Shown: positions 7,136-14,397 of the stretch, piece by piece
How the letters are laid out: each line of letters begins with the position of its first letter
Numbering within the stretch: the first letter of the stretch is position 1
NCBI GenBank assembly: GCA_020722375.1
Contig: DYKX01000009.1
Span: 1-33,375, forward strand
DNA: 33,375 nucleotides
Direction of reading: 5' to 3'
DNA from: Anaerolinea thermophila
GTDB taxonomy: Bacteria > Chloroflexota > Anaerolineae > Anaerolineales > Villigracilaceae
Notes under the pieces: generated by a model
What the model saw: the letters and a program-made list of their open reading frames with translations, nothing else
Databases searched by the model: none
What the model was told of the DNA's origin: nothing
Position numbers and translations under genes: made by a program

Positions 7136-7790
7136 CTTCCTGCGCTGGCTCATCCGCGGCCTGCTCCGTCTCATCGCCCGCGTGGAAGTGCGCGGCTACG
7201 AAAACCTCCCTGCCGAAAAAAGTTACGTGCTGGCCACCAACCACATCGGCATCCTCGACGCCATCCTGGCTTTCTACGCGCTCGACCGCTGGGACATTTA
7301 CATCCCCGTCGCGGAGAAATGGGAAAAGAACGGGCTCTTGAATTTTCTGGGGAAATATTTCAACTTTGTTTTCATAGACCGCTACAATCCCGATATCAAG
7401 GCCATGCGAAGAATCATCCGCTTGATGGAGGCAGGCAACGTCATTGCCATCTCCCCCGAGGGGACGCGCAGCCGCGTCGGGTCGCTGATCGAAGCCAAGC
7501 CTGGGGTGACATATCTCGCCACCAGGTTGAACCGCCCCATCGTTCCTGTGGCGATCACAGGCACAGAAGACAAAACCATCCTCGGCAATCTCAAACGCTT
7601 GCGGAAGAGTCCCATCACCGTGACGGCTGGCCCGTATTTCAGGCTCCCGCCCATCCCGCGCGAACACCGCGACGAGGCGCTAAAAAATTACACGGACGAG
7701 ATCATGTGCCGCATCGCGGTATTGCTCCCCGAAAAGTATCGCGGGGTTTATGCAGACCATCCGCGATTAGCCGAACTGCTCGCGCTATAG
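7128..7790 (+). CDS. PlsC-family acyltransferase (copy 2)
   Basis: A 220-residue paralogue of the preceding gene: NHIGILD at exactly the same positions (38-44), SPEGTRSRV, PIVPVAITGTEDKTI and a shared DEIMCRIA..LPEKYRG.YADHPRL ending. The start overlaps the stop of copy 1 (ATG within CAACATGCGTAA), so the two are translationally coupled. The N-terminus (RNFLRWLIRGLLRLIARV) is an amphipathic basic helix that could attach to the membrane. The close pairing indicates tandem duplication, perhaps with different acyl or acceptor preference. The 3' end overlaps the convergent hydantoinase gene by six bases. Confidence 0.87.
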   Translation: MRNFLRWLIRGLLRLIARVEVRGYENLPAEKSYVLATNHIGILDAILAFYALDRWDIYIPVAEKWEKNGLLNFLGKYFNFVFIDRYNPDIKAMRRIIRLMEAGNVIAISPEGTRSRVGSLIEAKPGVTYLATRLNRPIVPVAITGTEDKTILGNLKRLRKSPITVTAGPYFRLPPIPREHRDEALKNYTDEIMCRIAVLLPEKYRGVYADHPRLAELLAL

Positions 7791-9194
7791 AACTTCCCCC
7801 ACCCCCCGCTTCAAAAACTGACCCTGGCCGGGCGCGCCCAACCAGGCCTCACCATCCACGATGAGTTTTCCGCGCAGGAAAACCTTCTCGGGCATCCCAA
7901 CCACTTCCCAACCCTCGAACAGGTTGTAGTCCGTCCTATGGCGGCTATGCGCTACGCCGTATTTGACCTTTTTGTCGGGGTCCCAGATGACGATGTCCGC
8001 GTCCGCGCCGGGGACAAGCGCACCCTTGCGCGGGTACAGGCCGAAGATTTTGGCGGGGTTGGTTGAAGTCAGCGCGACGAACTGGTTGGCAGTGATCCGT
8101 CCCGCGCGGACGCCATACGTCCAGAGAATCGGCAATCGGTCGCCAACGGCGGGAAGTCCATTCGGGATTTTGGTGAAATCGTCCTTGCCCAATTCCTTGC
8201 CTGGGATGGCGATCTCTTTTCCCTCGTATACGATCGGTTTCGTCCCATCGAAAAAGAACGGACAATGATCTGTGCCGATGGTCTGGAGGATGCCGTCATG
8301 GACTCCCTCCCACATGCGGGCGTTGTCCTTCTCCGTCCGCATCGGCGGAGAGCAGATCCACTTGGCGCCATCGGGACGGCGGAGATGGTCAATGGTGAAG
8401 AAGAGGTATTGCGGACAGGTCTCGCCCATCACTTTGACGCCGCGTTCGCGCGCATACTTGAGCATATCCACTTCGCCGCCCGCGTTCATGTGGACGATGT
8501 AGACGGGCGAGTCGGCCTGCGCGGCCATGGCGGCCACGTGCATGGTCGCTTCCACCGCGCCCCACGCGGGACGCGTCCGCGCGTGCCATTCGGGGGAAGT
8601 GTGTCCCGCGGCCAACGCTTCGGGAATGAGCGTCTCGATCACATCGCCGTTTTCGCAGTGCGCCATCACCAACATGCCGTTTTCTTTTGCTATTCTCAAC
8701 GCGCGGAAGATGCTGCCATCGTCAATGCGGAGACGTCCGTTGTACGCGGTGAAAACTTTCAGCGTGGTGATGCCCATTTCAACGAGCGAGGGAATCTCTT
8801 TCACAATCTGATCATCGAAATGGGTCAGGTTCATGTGGAAGGAATAATCAATGGCGGCTTTTTGCGCTTTTTCCATCCACAGGTCAACGGAACGCCTGAA
8901 CCCCTGTGGCTCCTGAACAACAAAATCCATGACAGTGGTCGTCCCGCCGAAGGCCGCGGCTTTGTGTCCCGTGTAGTGGTCGTCGGAGGAGACGGTGCCG
9001 AACATGGGCAGGTCGAAGTGCGTGTGCGGGTCCACGCCGCCTGGCAGGACCAACTTCCCCGACGCGTCGATCACTTGGGCAGAGTCCGCTTCGAGGTCCA
9101 GACCGATGCGGACAATCTTTTCGCCGTCAATCAAAATGTCGGCCTGGAACGTCTCGCTGGCGGTGACCAGCGTGCCGCGTTTAATCAGGATCAT
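7785..9194 (-). CDS. D-hydantoinase / dihydropyrimidinase
   Basis: A 469-residue cyclic amidohydrolase with a TIM-barrel fold that opens dihydropyrimidine or hydantoin rings. The di-metal ligands are all present: His57 and His59 in DPHTHFD, the carboxylated Lys146 in LKVFTAYNG, His179 in MAHCENGD, His235 in YIVHMN and Asp309 in GTDHCPF. The frame is open upstream to 9233, but TAGGAGG directly before the ATG at 9194 decides the start. The allantoinase and dihydroorotase lineages are related, but length and the GTDHCPF motif favour hydantoinase. It is the last gene of an operon behind a transporter whose stop lies ten bases away, so the transporter may carry its substrate or product. Confidence 0.92.
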   Translation of the reverse strand: MILIKRGTLVTASETFQADILIDGEKIVRIGLDLEADSAQVIDASGKLVLPGGVDPHTHFDLPMFGTVSSDDHYTGHKAAAFGGTTTVMDFVVQEPQGFRRSVDLWMEKAQKAAIDYSFHMNLTHFDDQIVKEIPSLVEMGITTLKVFTAYNGRLRIDDGSIFRALRIAKENGMLVMAHCENGDVIETLIPEALAAGHTSPEWHARTRPAWGAVEATMHVAAMAAQADSPVYIVHMNAGGEVDMLKYARERGVKVMGETCPQYLFFTIDHLRRPDGAKWICSPPMRTEKDNARMWEGVHDGILQTIGTDHCPFFFDGTKPIVYEGKEIAIPGKELGKDDFTKIPNGLPAVGDRLPILWTYGVRAGRITANQFVALTSTNPAKIFGLYPRKGALVPGADADIVIWDPDKKVKYGVAHSRHRTDYNLFEGWEVVGMPEKVFLRGKLIVDGEAWLGAPGQGQFLKRGVGEVL

Positions 9195-9204
9195 CGTATG
9201 CCTC

Positions 9205-11064
9205 CTAAATTTTCCAAAACAGGGCCATGCCAATCAGCAGCATCACAAAACAAATGATGGTGAGCAGCCAGCCGCTGCGGAAGAAATCACCAAAGGTGTA
9301 ATTGCCCGGGGCAATCATCAGGATATTGACGGGGTGCGCCAACGGAGTGAAGAAAGTCGCGGAGCAACCGATGGCTGTGGCCACCGCGATGGCCTGCGGA
9401 TTGACGCCCATTTGGATGGCCGCGCTGATGGTGATCGGCCCCGTGACCAGCGCGGTGACCTGTCCGCCCATGAACTGCGTGAGCAGGGCGGTCAAAATGT
9501 ACGCGCCAGCCGCCAACCCCAAACCGCCCAACGGCCTGACGACCACGAGAATAAAGTTGCCGAGCAAATCTGCCAGATGGGTGACCACCATGGCGTCACT
9601 GACCACGTACATCCCCGCGATCAGAAAGACGGCCTGCCATTCCACGGAGCGGTAGGCCTCTTCCATGGATAATTTTCCCAGCAGGAGCGCCAGCACAGCC
9701 GCAAACAGCATGGCCAGATAAATGGGGACGCCCGCAATGGCGGCGGCGATCCCTCCAAAAACAAGGGCGAGGGCAAGCGCTACTTCTTTTTTGCTGAGAG
9801 GCTGATCGCTCCAGTTTGGCTCGATCACGATGAAATCCGAATTGTTCCGCAGACGTCGCATCTGGGCGGGCGTCCCGACCACCAGGAGGGCGTCACCCAG
9901 GTCGAGGGGCAGATCGCCAACGTCAGTCCGATAACTGCGTTGCAGGCGGTGAAGAGCGACCACGCTCAAACCGTAACGACGACGGAAGTCCAACTCTTTG
10001 AGGGTCTGTCCAATCGCTTTGGAATGCGGGGCAAGGACGACCTCTGCAAATGTAACGCCCCTGGCGCTGAGATGACCGTCGCCTTCCTCGGAGCGGACAT
10101 CCAGTCCCCATTCTTTGAGTTTGCTTACCTTGTCTTCGCGGCCGACCAGAACCAGAATGTCGTTTCCGCGGATTACCTGCTGGGGTTGGGGAAGCAAAAT
10201 ATCCTCACGGGCGCGGTAGATGGCGGCCACGGTCACTCCCCACTGATGCCCGATCTCCGACTGGGCGAGAGTCTTCCCGACCAGGACGGCGGAGGGAAGG
10301 ACGCGCGCTTCCCACAGGCGTTCCGATAAGGAAAAGAATTCTTCCAATTCACCGCCTGTGAGACGCGCAAATCCCTGCTCCTCTGTGGGTTGACGGTCAG
10401 GGAGCAGGCGGTTTCCAAAGAGAGCGAGGAAAATGATGCCCACAATAGCGATCAGTCCGCCCGTGGGGGTGAAATCCAAAAAGTCAAGGGGTGGCTGTGG
10501 AGGATTGGCGTTTGGAAGCAGTGTGCTGACGATGATATTGGCGGTGGTCAGATATGTGGCTGAGCCGCCCAGCAATGTGCCGTATGCGACGGGAATCAGC
10601 AACTTGCTCGGCCTGATTCGGGTGCGACGCGATACTTCCATGGCAATCGGCAGGACCAAGGCCCCCGCAGCGAGATTGTTCATGAAAAGCGCCAGAAACG
10701 CCGCCGTGGCCGCGAAGAGACCGATCAAACGGCCCGGGCTGGCCCCGCCGAACTTCAACAGTTGCCAGGCAATCCAGCGGGTGACTCCGCTCTTTTCGAG
10801 GAGCCGCGTCAGGATGAACAACGAAATCAGAATCAGGATGATCGGTTGGCTAAATCCTGTCAAAATGTTGCTGACCGCCCCGGGCGTGTCGGCGGGACCG
10901 AGAACCCCCAGACCAAGAAATTGCATGATCCCCAGCACAGCCGCCATGAACAGGGCGGCCAGGTCCATGCGCAAACGATTCGTCACCACCAGCGCGAGGG
11001 GAATACTTACCACAGCAATCAATGCCCATTGCGTAGCCGTCATCTGTTTACCAATCTTCTCCAT
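9205..11064 (-). CDS. DASS/SLC13-type transporter with two RCK_C (TrkA_C) domains
   Basis: A 619-residue membrane protein. Hydrophobic helices at about 10-215 contain the first transport repeat (FMNNLAAGALVLPIA, then GGSATYLTTANIIVS). Two soluble RCK_C domains follow at about 235-320 (LVGKTLAQSEIG...ILVLVGREDKV) and 325-405 (ALLVVGTPAQMRRL). The second block of helices (about 425-619) carries GCSATFFTPLAHPVNILM. This layout is the citrate/dicarboxylate/sulfate symporter family with regulatory domains. The substrate cannot be read from sequence. Coupling to a hydantoinase hints at an organic anion, while the same architecture also serves sulfate. The start at 11064 overlaps the upstream gene; a second ATG at 11046 is equally possible. 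Confidence 0.88.
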   Translation of the reverse strand: MEKIGKQMTATQWALIAVVSIPLALVVTNRLRMDLAALFMAAVLGIMQFLGLGVLGPADTPGAVSNILTGFSQPIILILISLFILTRLLEKSGVTRWIAWQLLKFGGASPGRLIGLFAATAAFLALFMNNLAAGALVLPIAMEVSRRTRIRPSKLLIPVAYGTLLGGSATYLTTANIIVSTLLPNANPPQPPLDFLDFTPTGGLIAIVGIIFLALFGNRLLPDRQPTEEQGFARLTGGELEEFFSLSERLWEARVLPSAVLVGKTLAQSEIGHQWGVTVAAIYRAREDILLPQPQQVIRGNDILVLVGREDKVSKLKEWGLDVRSEEGDGHLSARGVTFAEVVLAPHSKAIGQTLKELDFRRRYGLSVVALHRLQRSYRTDVGDLPLDLGDALLVVGTPAQMRRLRNNSDFIVIEPNWSDQPLSKKEVALALALVFGGIAAAIAGVPIYLAMLFAAVLALLLGKLSMEEAYRSVEWQAVFLIAGMYVVSDAMVVTHLADLLGNFILVVVRPLGGLGLAAGAYILTALLTQFMGGQVTALVTGPITISAAIQMGVNPQAIAVATAIGCSATFFTPLAHPVNILMIAPGNYTFGDFFRSGWLLTIICFVMLLIGMALFWKI

Positions 11065-11623
11065 TGGATTTGTAATGTGCGGGCTGTTCCTTAATTCCCA
11101 GCAAGGCCATCAACACTTCGGAGGGAATATCGGTTTCGGGCAGGTCAACTTTGTAGAGTTGGTCGTTCTCGGCACGTTCGCGCAGGGAGCGCCACAACAA
11201 TTGCCGTTCGTCGCTCTGAACAACAAGGTCGTTTACGGATTTGGCGTTGAGCAAATATTCCCCTGTTGTGTAAAGGAACGTGATGCGCTTCCATTTGTCC
11301 GTCACGATCGGCGAGGACAATTTTTCCAAAGCGTCGAGTTGGATCTTGTAATACTCTTCGCGCGCGCGCGGATGATCCGCTTCCTCGCGCAGAAGTTCGG
11401 CGCGCGTCGTCAACTCGTGGCCGCGTACCTTGCTGACAAATTCGATCCGTCCGCCGCGCTCGCCAAAACTCGCGGGCTGGTAAAAAGCCAGGTAGTCCAC
11501 CGCGACCACTTTGGGGGCGGAGCGAAGCGGGATGCGATACCAACCCAACAGCCGCGCGATCTCCAAGTCACGCGGCGTCGGCAGAAATGCGACGAGAATC
11601 AAGGAAGTTGGCATAACAGGCAT
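11048..11623 (-). CDS. Conserved protein of unknown function
   Basis: A soluble protein of about 191 residues with no signal peptide or membrane helix. Notable stretches are LGWYRIPLRSAPK, DYLAFYQPASFGERGGRIEF, VRGHELTTRAELL and WKRITFLYTTGEYLLNAKSVNDL. They look conserved in style, but I cannot name a family. It is first in the operon with the transporter and hydantoinase and overlaps the transporter start by 17 bases. The ATG at 11623 is preferred over a TTG at 11629: a TACAAT box (minus strand, 11629-11634) places the transcript start at or beside 11623, another leaderless arrangement. An ATG at 11614 is an alternative. Confidence 0.7.
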   Translation of the reverse strand: MPVMPTSLILVAFLPTPRDLEIARLLGWYRIPLRSAPKVVAVDYLAFYQPASFGERGGRIEFVSKVRGHELTTRAELLREEADHPRAREEYYKIQLDALEKLSSPIVTDKWKRITFLYTTGEYLLNAKSVNDLVVQSDERQLLWRSLRERAENDQLYKVDLPETDIPSEVLMALLGIKEQPAHYKSNGEDW

Positions 11624-11690
11624 GGACAAATTGTACTATACACTTTTGGATGCCTCTAATTTTTCTCTCCCACACTCTTTGAGTTTATGG

Positions 11691-11696
11691 TATAAG
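11691..11696 (+). promoter_or_regulatory. -10 box of the 6S RNA gene
   Basis: TATAAG (11691-11696) lies about seven bases before the predicted 5' end of 6S RNA at about 11703. Confidence 0.5.
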
Positions 11697-11702
11697 AATC
11701 CT

Positions 11703-11880
11703 GCCCTGCTGTGTTCGTGATGCGACTACAACGTTTTGGGCCAACATCCACACAACGGGCTCTTATCTTCGTGTGAAATAACGCGATAGGCCTGAGCCAA
11801 GGCGGCGTTTCCCGATTGGAGCCCACCTGCGAAAGCAGGTCCAAAACCCGGTTGCACACGGCATGTGCGGGGTAACTTTT
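11703..11880 (+). ncRNA. ssrS: 6S RNA
   Basis: About 178 bases with the 6S RNA shape: one long hairpin opened by a central bubble that mimics an open promoter and binds the housekeeping RNA polymerase. The closing stem pairs TGCTGTGT (11707-11714) with ACACGGCA (11856-11863), and CCC with GGGG outside it. The inner stem pairs GTTTTGGGCC (11733-11742) with GGTCCAAAAC (11838-11847) over 10 bp including a G-U. Between them is a large bubble (11715-11732 against 11848-11855). The 5' GCTGTGTTCGTG resembles the G.TGTTCG start of known 6S RNAs. A TATAAG box precedes it and TAACTTTTT follows. The fold was traced by hand, without a covariance search. Confidence 0.75.
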
Positions 11881-11892
11881 TAGACTTGCGAC

Positions 11893-11921
11893 TTGACTCG
11901 CTTCTCTGGCGCGAGTACAAT
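11893..11921 (+). promoter_or_regulatory. Promoter for an unassigned transcript
   Basis: TTGACT (11893-11898) and TACAAT (11916-11921) have exactly 17 bases between them, a near-consensus sigma-70 promoter. It points into a region with no protein gene for 550 bases. The expected start is about 11928. Confidence 0.7.
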
Positions 11922-11970
11922 GCCGCCAGGTTGACAACCAAATATGCGGAGAATTAGCGGCTGGGTCTCG

Positions 11971-11996
11971 TTCGCAACATGAATGTTGCGGTACAA
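11971..11996. repeat. Second copy of the GCGGTACAA palindromic repeat
   Basis: TTCGCAACAT-GA-ATGTTGCG followed by GTACAA. Same layout as the copy at 21-43, with changed arm bases that keep the pairing. Confidence 0.6.
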
Positions 11997-12247
11997 GATC
12001 ACGAGGTGGAGGTTCCCCCGTGCGAACGGGGCGCTAACGCCACCCCCTCCCAGCCCCCCCATTTTTTCAAAATGGGGGGGGTGTCCCGATAGGGACGGTG
12101 GGGTAGCGGAACATCGGATCGATCAGCGGATGCCTCTGGAGCCACATCACTGGCTCCCTTCTCCCTTCCAAAGCAAGCGCAAGCCGAAAACCACGCGGCG
12201 ACGTGTGGCACAAGGCAGCGTAGTGATACAGGCGTATTGTGCCTGTC

Positions 12248-12272
12248 TGCTTTTGGAAGGGCTGTCTTTTTT
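12248..12272 (+). terminator. Terminator of the unassigned RNA
   Basis: The right arm TGCTTTTGGAAGGG pairs with 12163-12175 across a branched domain and is followed by six T residues (12267-12272). Confidence 0.55.
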
Positions 12273-12288
12273 AATACCCATGTGGTTT

Positions 12289-12316
12289 AAACAGGCATGC
12301 CTGCGCGTGCCTGTTT
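12289..12316. repeat. Hairpin before the methyltransferase gene
   Basis: AAACAGGCA (12289-12297) pairs with TGCCTGTTT (12308-12316), followed by TAGTTT. It may end transcription from the RNA region or be a dispersed repeat. Octamer-type repeat units (AGTACACAGGTAGACA) follow at 12322-12340. Confidence 0.5.
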
Positions 12317-12475
12317 TAGTTTAAGTACACAGGTAGACACGTCACAGGCGACACGGGCTTGCCCTTGGATCGCGAATTGCCAAACTATTCAACTACCAAG
12401 GAGAAAATGAGCAAGAATCGGGTGGCTTTCGCAACGGACAAGCAATACAATCTCCAACATCAAAAGGAGATCGTT

Positions 12476-13333
12476 ATGGAATCCATCTCACAAGATTACC
12501 AACTCGTCGAAAAAGCCATCCGCTTCATCGAGGCCAACGCAACGCGCCAGCCCGAACTAAAAGAAGTTGCCGCGGCGGTTGGACTGAGCGAATTTCATTT
12601 CCAGCGGACATTCACACGCTGGGCAGGAATCAGCCCGAAGCGTTTTCTGCAATTCCTGACGAAGGAACACGCCAGGGAACTCCTCGCCCAATCGGAGAAT
12701 CTGCTCGATACCACGCATCGCGTCGGACTTTCGAGCCTGGGACGCCTGCACGATCTTTTCGTCACCACCGAGGCGGTCACGCCAGGCGAATACAAGACGC
12801 GCGGCGCGGGCGTGACCATCCGCTACGGGATTCATCCCACACCTTTCGGCAAGTGTCTGATCGCGACGACCGAGCGCGGCATCTGTCATCTTGGCTTCGT
12901 GGAGACCAGCGAAGGCGAGGCGGTGGACAACCTGGTGGCGGATTGGAAAGAGGCGAAGATGATCGAGGATTACAAATCCATTGCGCCACTCGTCGCACCG
13001 ATCTTCGACCTGAACTGGCGCGGCAGTGAAGCGATCCGCCTGCATCTGTGCGGGACGAATTTCCAGATCAAGGTCTGGGAGGCGCTGTTGCAGATTCCCG
13101 CAGGGACGGTAACCACCTACGGGCAGATCGCGACGCGCATTGGCCAGCCGTCCGCCCTCCGCGCGGTGGGAACGGCGGTGGGACACAATCCCATCGCGGT
13201 GCTGATTCCTTGTCATCGCGTTCTGCGAAAGGATGGCGACTTTGGAAATTATCGGTACGGAAGCGCGAGGAAGAAGGCGCTGTTGGCAAGCGAGTTAATG
13301 AGACCTGACATGTCTCCGCAAGGACTCGATTAA
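12476..13333 (+). CDS. AraC-type HTH fused to O6-methylguanine-DNA methyltransferase
   Basis: About 285 residues. An AraC/Ada-type helix-turn-helix (about 8-105, LKEVAAAVGLSEFHFQRTFTRWAGISPKRFLQ) is joined to a methyltransferase domain (about 120-275). The acceptor Cys246 lies in LIPCHRVLRKDG, and VWEALLQIPAGTVTTYGQIA is the DNA-binding element. It repairs O6-methylguanine and O4-methylthymine by suicidal transfer and may regulate its own gene. The N-terminal Cys4 zinc domain of full Ada is absent, so phosphotriester sensing is not expected. AAAAGGAGA sets the ATG at 12476. An in-frame ATG at 12407 also has an AAGGAG site and would add 23 residues without a known domain. The last residues (RPDMSPQGLD) and the stop are encoded by an inverted-repeat element. 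Confidence 0.9.
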   Translation: MESISQDYQLVEKAIRFIEANATRQPELKEVAAAVGLSEFHFQRTFTRWAGISPKRFLQFLTKEHARELLAQSENLLDTTHRVGLSSLGRLHDLFVTTEAVTPGEYKTRGAGVTIRYGIHPTPFGKCLIATTERGICHLGFVETSEGEAVDNLVADWKEAKMIEDYKSIAPLVAPIFDLNWRGSEAIRLHLCGTNFQIKVWEALLQIPAGTVTTYGQIATRIGQPSALRAVGTAVGHNPIAVLIPCHRVLRKDGDFGNYRYGSARKKALLASELMRPDMSPQGLD

Positions 13334-13396
13334 ACATGACCCATGTCCACGCGCTGGCTTTGGTCGGTCACGGTGCGAATGAGACATGTCAGGTCT
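13301..13396. repeat. 96-bp inverted-repeat element, copy 1
   Basis: Perfect 16-bp ends AGACCTGACATGTCTC (13301-13316) and GAGACATGTCAGGTCT (13381-13396). The interior shares ACCC..TGTCCACGC and GCG.ATGAGACATG with the copy at 21477-21594. The left end encodes the last residues and stop of the methyltransferase; the right end touches the EamA 5' region. No ORF is carried, so it is a MITE-like non-autonomous element. Confidence 0.8.
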
Positions 13397-13409
13397 GACT
13401 AAGGAAAAA

Positions 13410-14342
13410 ATGAAAACAAGAATCTGGATTGCTTTACTGGCGCTGTACATCGTCTGGGGTTCCACATATCTCGCCATCCGGTTCGCGGTGGAGAGCATCC
13501 CGCCATTCTTCCACGCGGGGATTCGTTTCCTCGTGTCAGGGCTTATTCTCGTCGTCTGGCAACGTGCGGCAGGAGCATTCCTGCCCACGCGCAAACAGTG
13601 GATCTCACTGGCGATCATCGGCAACCTGCTCCTGCTTGGCGGCAACGGCCTCGTCGCCTGGGCCGAGCAGACCATCCCCTCAGGGGTTGCGGCGTTGATG
13701 ATCGGTTCGATCCCGATGTTTTTGGTCATCATGGAAGCGTTTCGGCCTGGTGGAGTCAAGCCAAATCGTTGGACGTTCCTCGGCCTGCTGATTGGCTTCA
13801 TCGGCATCTTCATTTTGATTGGCCCGGCCGAATTGACCGGTAGTACAAATCTGGATTCGCTGGGTATCGTCGCGTTGTTGTTTGCGTGTTTGTTCTGGAG
13901 CATCGGCTCGGTGTACAGCAAACATGCAGACCTGCCGAGGTCCTCGCTCATGTCCACAGGCGGACAGATGTTGATGGGCAGCCTCGGGTTGTTCATTGTG
14001 TCGCTCGTCTCGGGCGAGTTGACGCATTGGGACCCGTCGGGAGTGACGACCAAATCCCTGATGGGACTGGTGTATCTCATCTTGATCGGTTCGCTGGTGG
14101 GATTCGTCTCATACGGCTGGCTGTTGCAGAACGCGCCGATCTCGCTGGTCGCGACCTATGCGTACGTGAATCCCATCGTGGCGGTCTTGCTCGGAAACTG
14201 GCTGGCCGAAGAACCGCTGGAGCCGCGCATCTGGCTGGCGGCGGCGATCATCGTCGGGTCGGTGATGTTCATCAACAGGAGCCGCTCGGGGGTCCAGAAA
14301 GAGGCGAAGGCGCGAGAGGAGGTAATCGTAAGTGGAGAGTAA
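13410..14342 (+). CDS. EamA/DMT-family transporter
   Basis: About 310 residues with ten hydrophobic segments and the two-fold EamA repeat. The opening IWIALLALYIVWGSTYLAIRFAVESIPPFFHAGIRF is typical of RhaT/YedA-like members of the drug/metabolite transporter superfamily, as is the second repeat ending LVATYAYVNPIVAVLLGNWLAEEPL. Such proteins usually export amino acids or metabolites through the inner membrane; the substrate is not readable. AAGGA before the ATG at 13410 is preferred to an upstream start at 13386, which lies within the inverted-repeat element. The TAA stop is the first part of a heptamer repeat. Same strand as the methyltransferase, with the element between. Confidence 0.87.
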   Translation: MKTRIWIALLALYIVWGSTYLAIRFAVESIPPFFHAGIRFLVSGLILVVWQRAAGAFLPTRKQWISLAIIGNLLLLGGNGLVAWAEQTIPSGVAALMIGSIPMFLVIMEAFRPGGVKPNRWTFLGLLIGFIGIFILIGPAELTGSTNLDSLGIVALLFACLFWSIGSVYSKHADLPRSSLMSTGGQMLMGSLGLFIVSLVSGELTHWDPSGVTTKSLMGLVYLILIGSLVGFVSYGWLLQNAPISLVATYAYVNPIVAVLLGNWLAEEPLEPRIWLAAAIIVGSVMFINRSRSGVQKEAKAREEVIVSGE

Positions 14343-14381
14343 TCAGTGTTCAGTCATCAGTCATCAGTAATTAGTCATCAG
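14340..14381. repeat. TCAGTCA heptamer array
   Basis: Units TCAGTGT-TCAGTCA-TCAGTCA-TCAGTAA-TTAGTCA-TCAG begin at the TAA stop of the EamA gene and end just before the glnA ribosome binding site. Related TGATCAG units end uvrB and pyrG and lie inside mfd. Confidence 0.8.
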
Positions 14382-14397
14382 AAAAAGGAGAAGAAAA

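Larger units (their letters stand above)
11928..12272 (+). ncRNA. Candidate structured non-coding RNA, family unknown
   Basis: From the promoter above to a terminator there are about 345 bases with no convincing ORF but many stems: GCGAACATT-like hairpin 11973-11988, CCCCCCCATTTT/AAAATGGGGGGG (12054-12065 with 12069-12080), GTCCC-GATA-GGGAC, GGAGCC/GGCTCC, CCACGC/GTGTGG and CAGGC/GCCTG. A 3' domain is closed by CCCTTCCAAAGCA (12163-12175) with TGC-TTTTGGAAGGG (12248-12261) and ends in TCTTTTTT. I found none of the core motifs of RNase P, tmRNA, SRP RNA or T-box RNA. Part of the interior (12040-12110) may be dispersed repeat, so the boundaries of a real RNA are uncertain. Confidence 0.45.

Noticed and set aside
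8265-9257. 330-codon open frame antisense to the hydantoinase
   Set aside because: Shadow of a well supported gene with all metal ligands.
11928-12272. RNase P RNA, tmRNA, SRP RNA or T-box
   Set aside because: The conserved cores (GAGGAAAGTC of RNase P, the tmRNA tag frame and acceptor end, GGAAGGAAGCA of SRP, GGGTGGnACCGCG of T-box) were not found.
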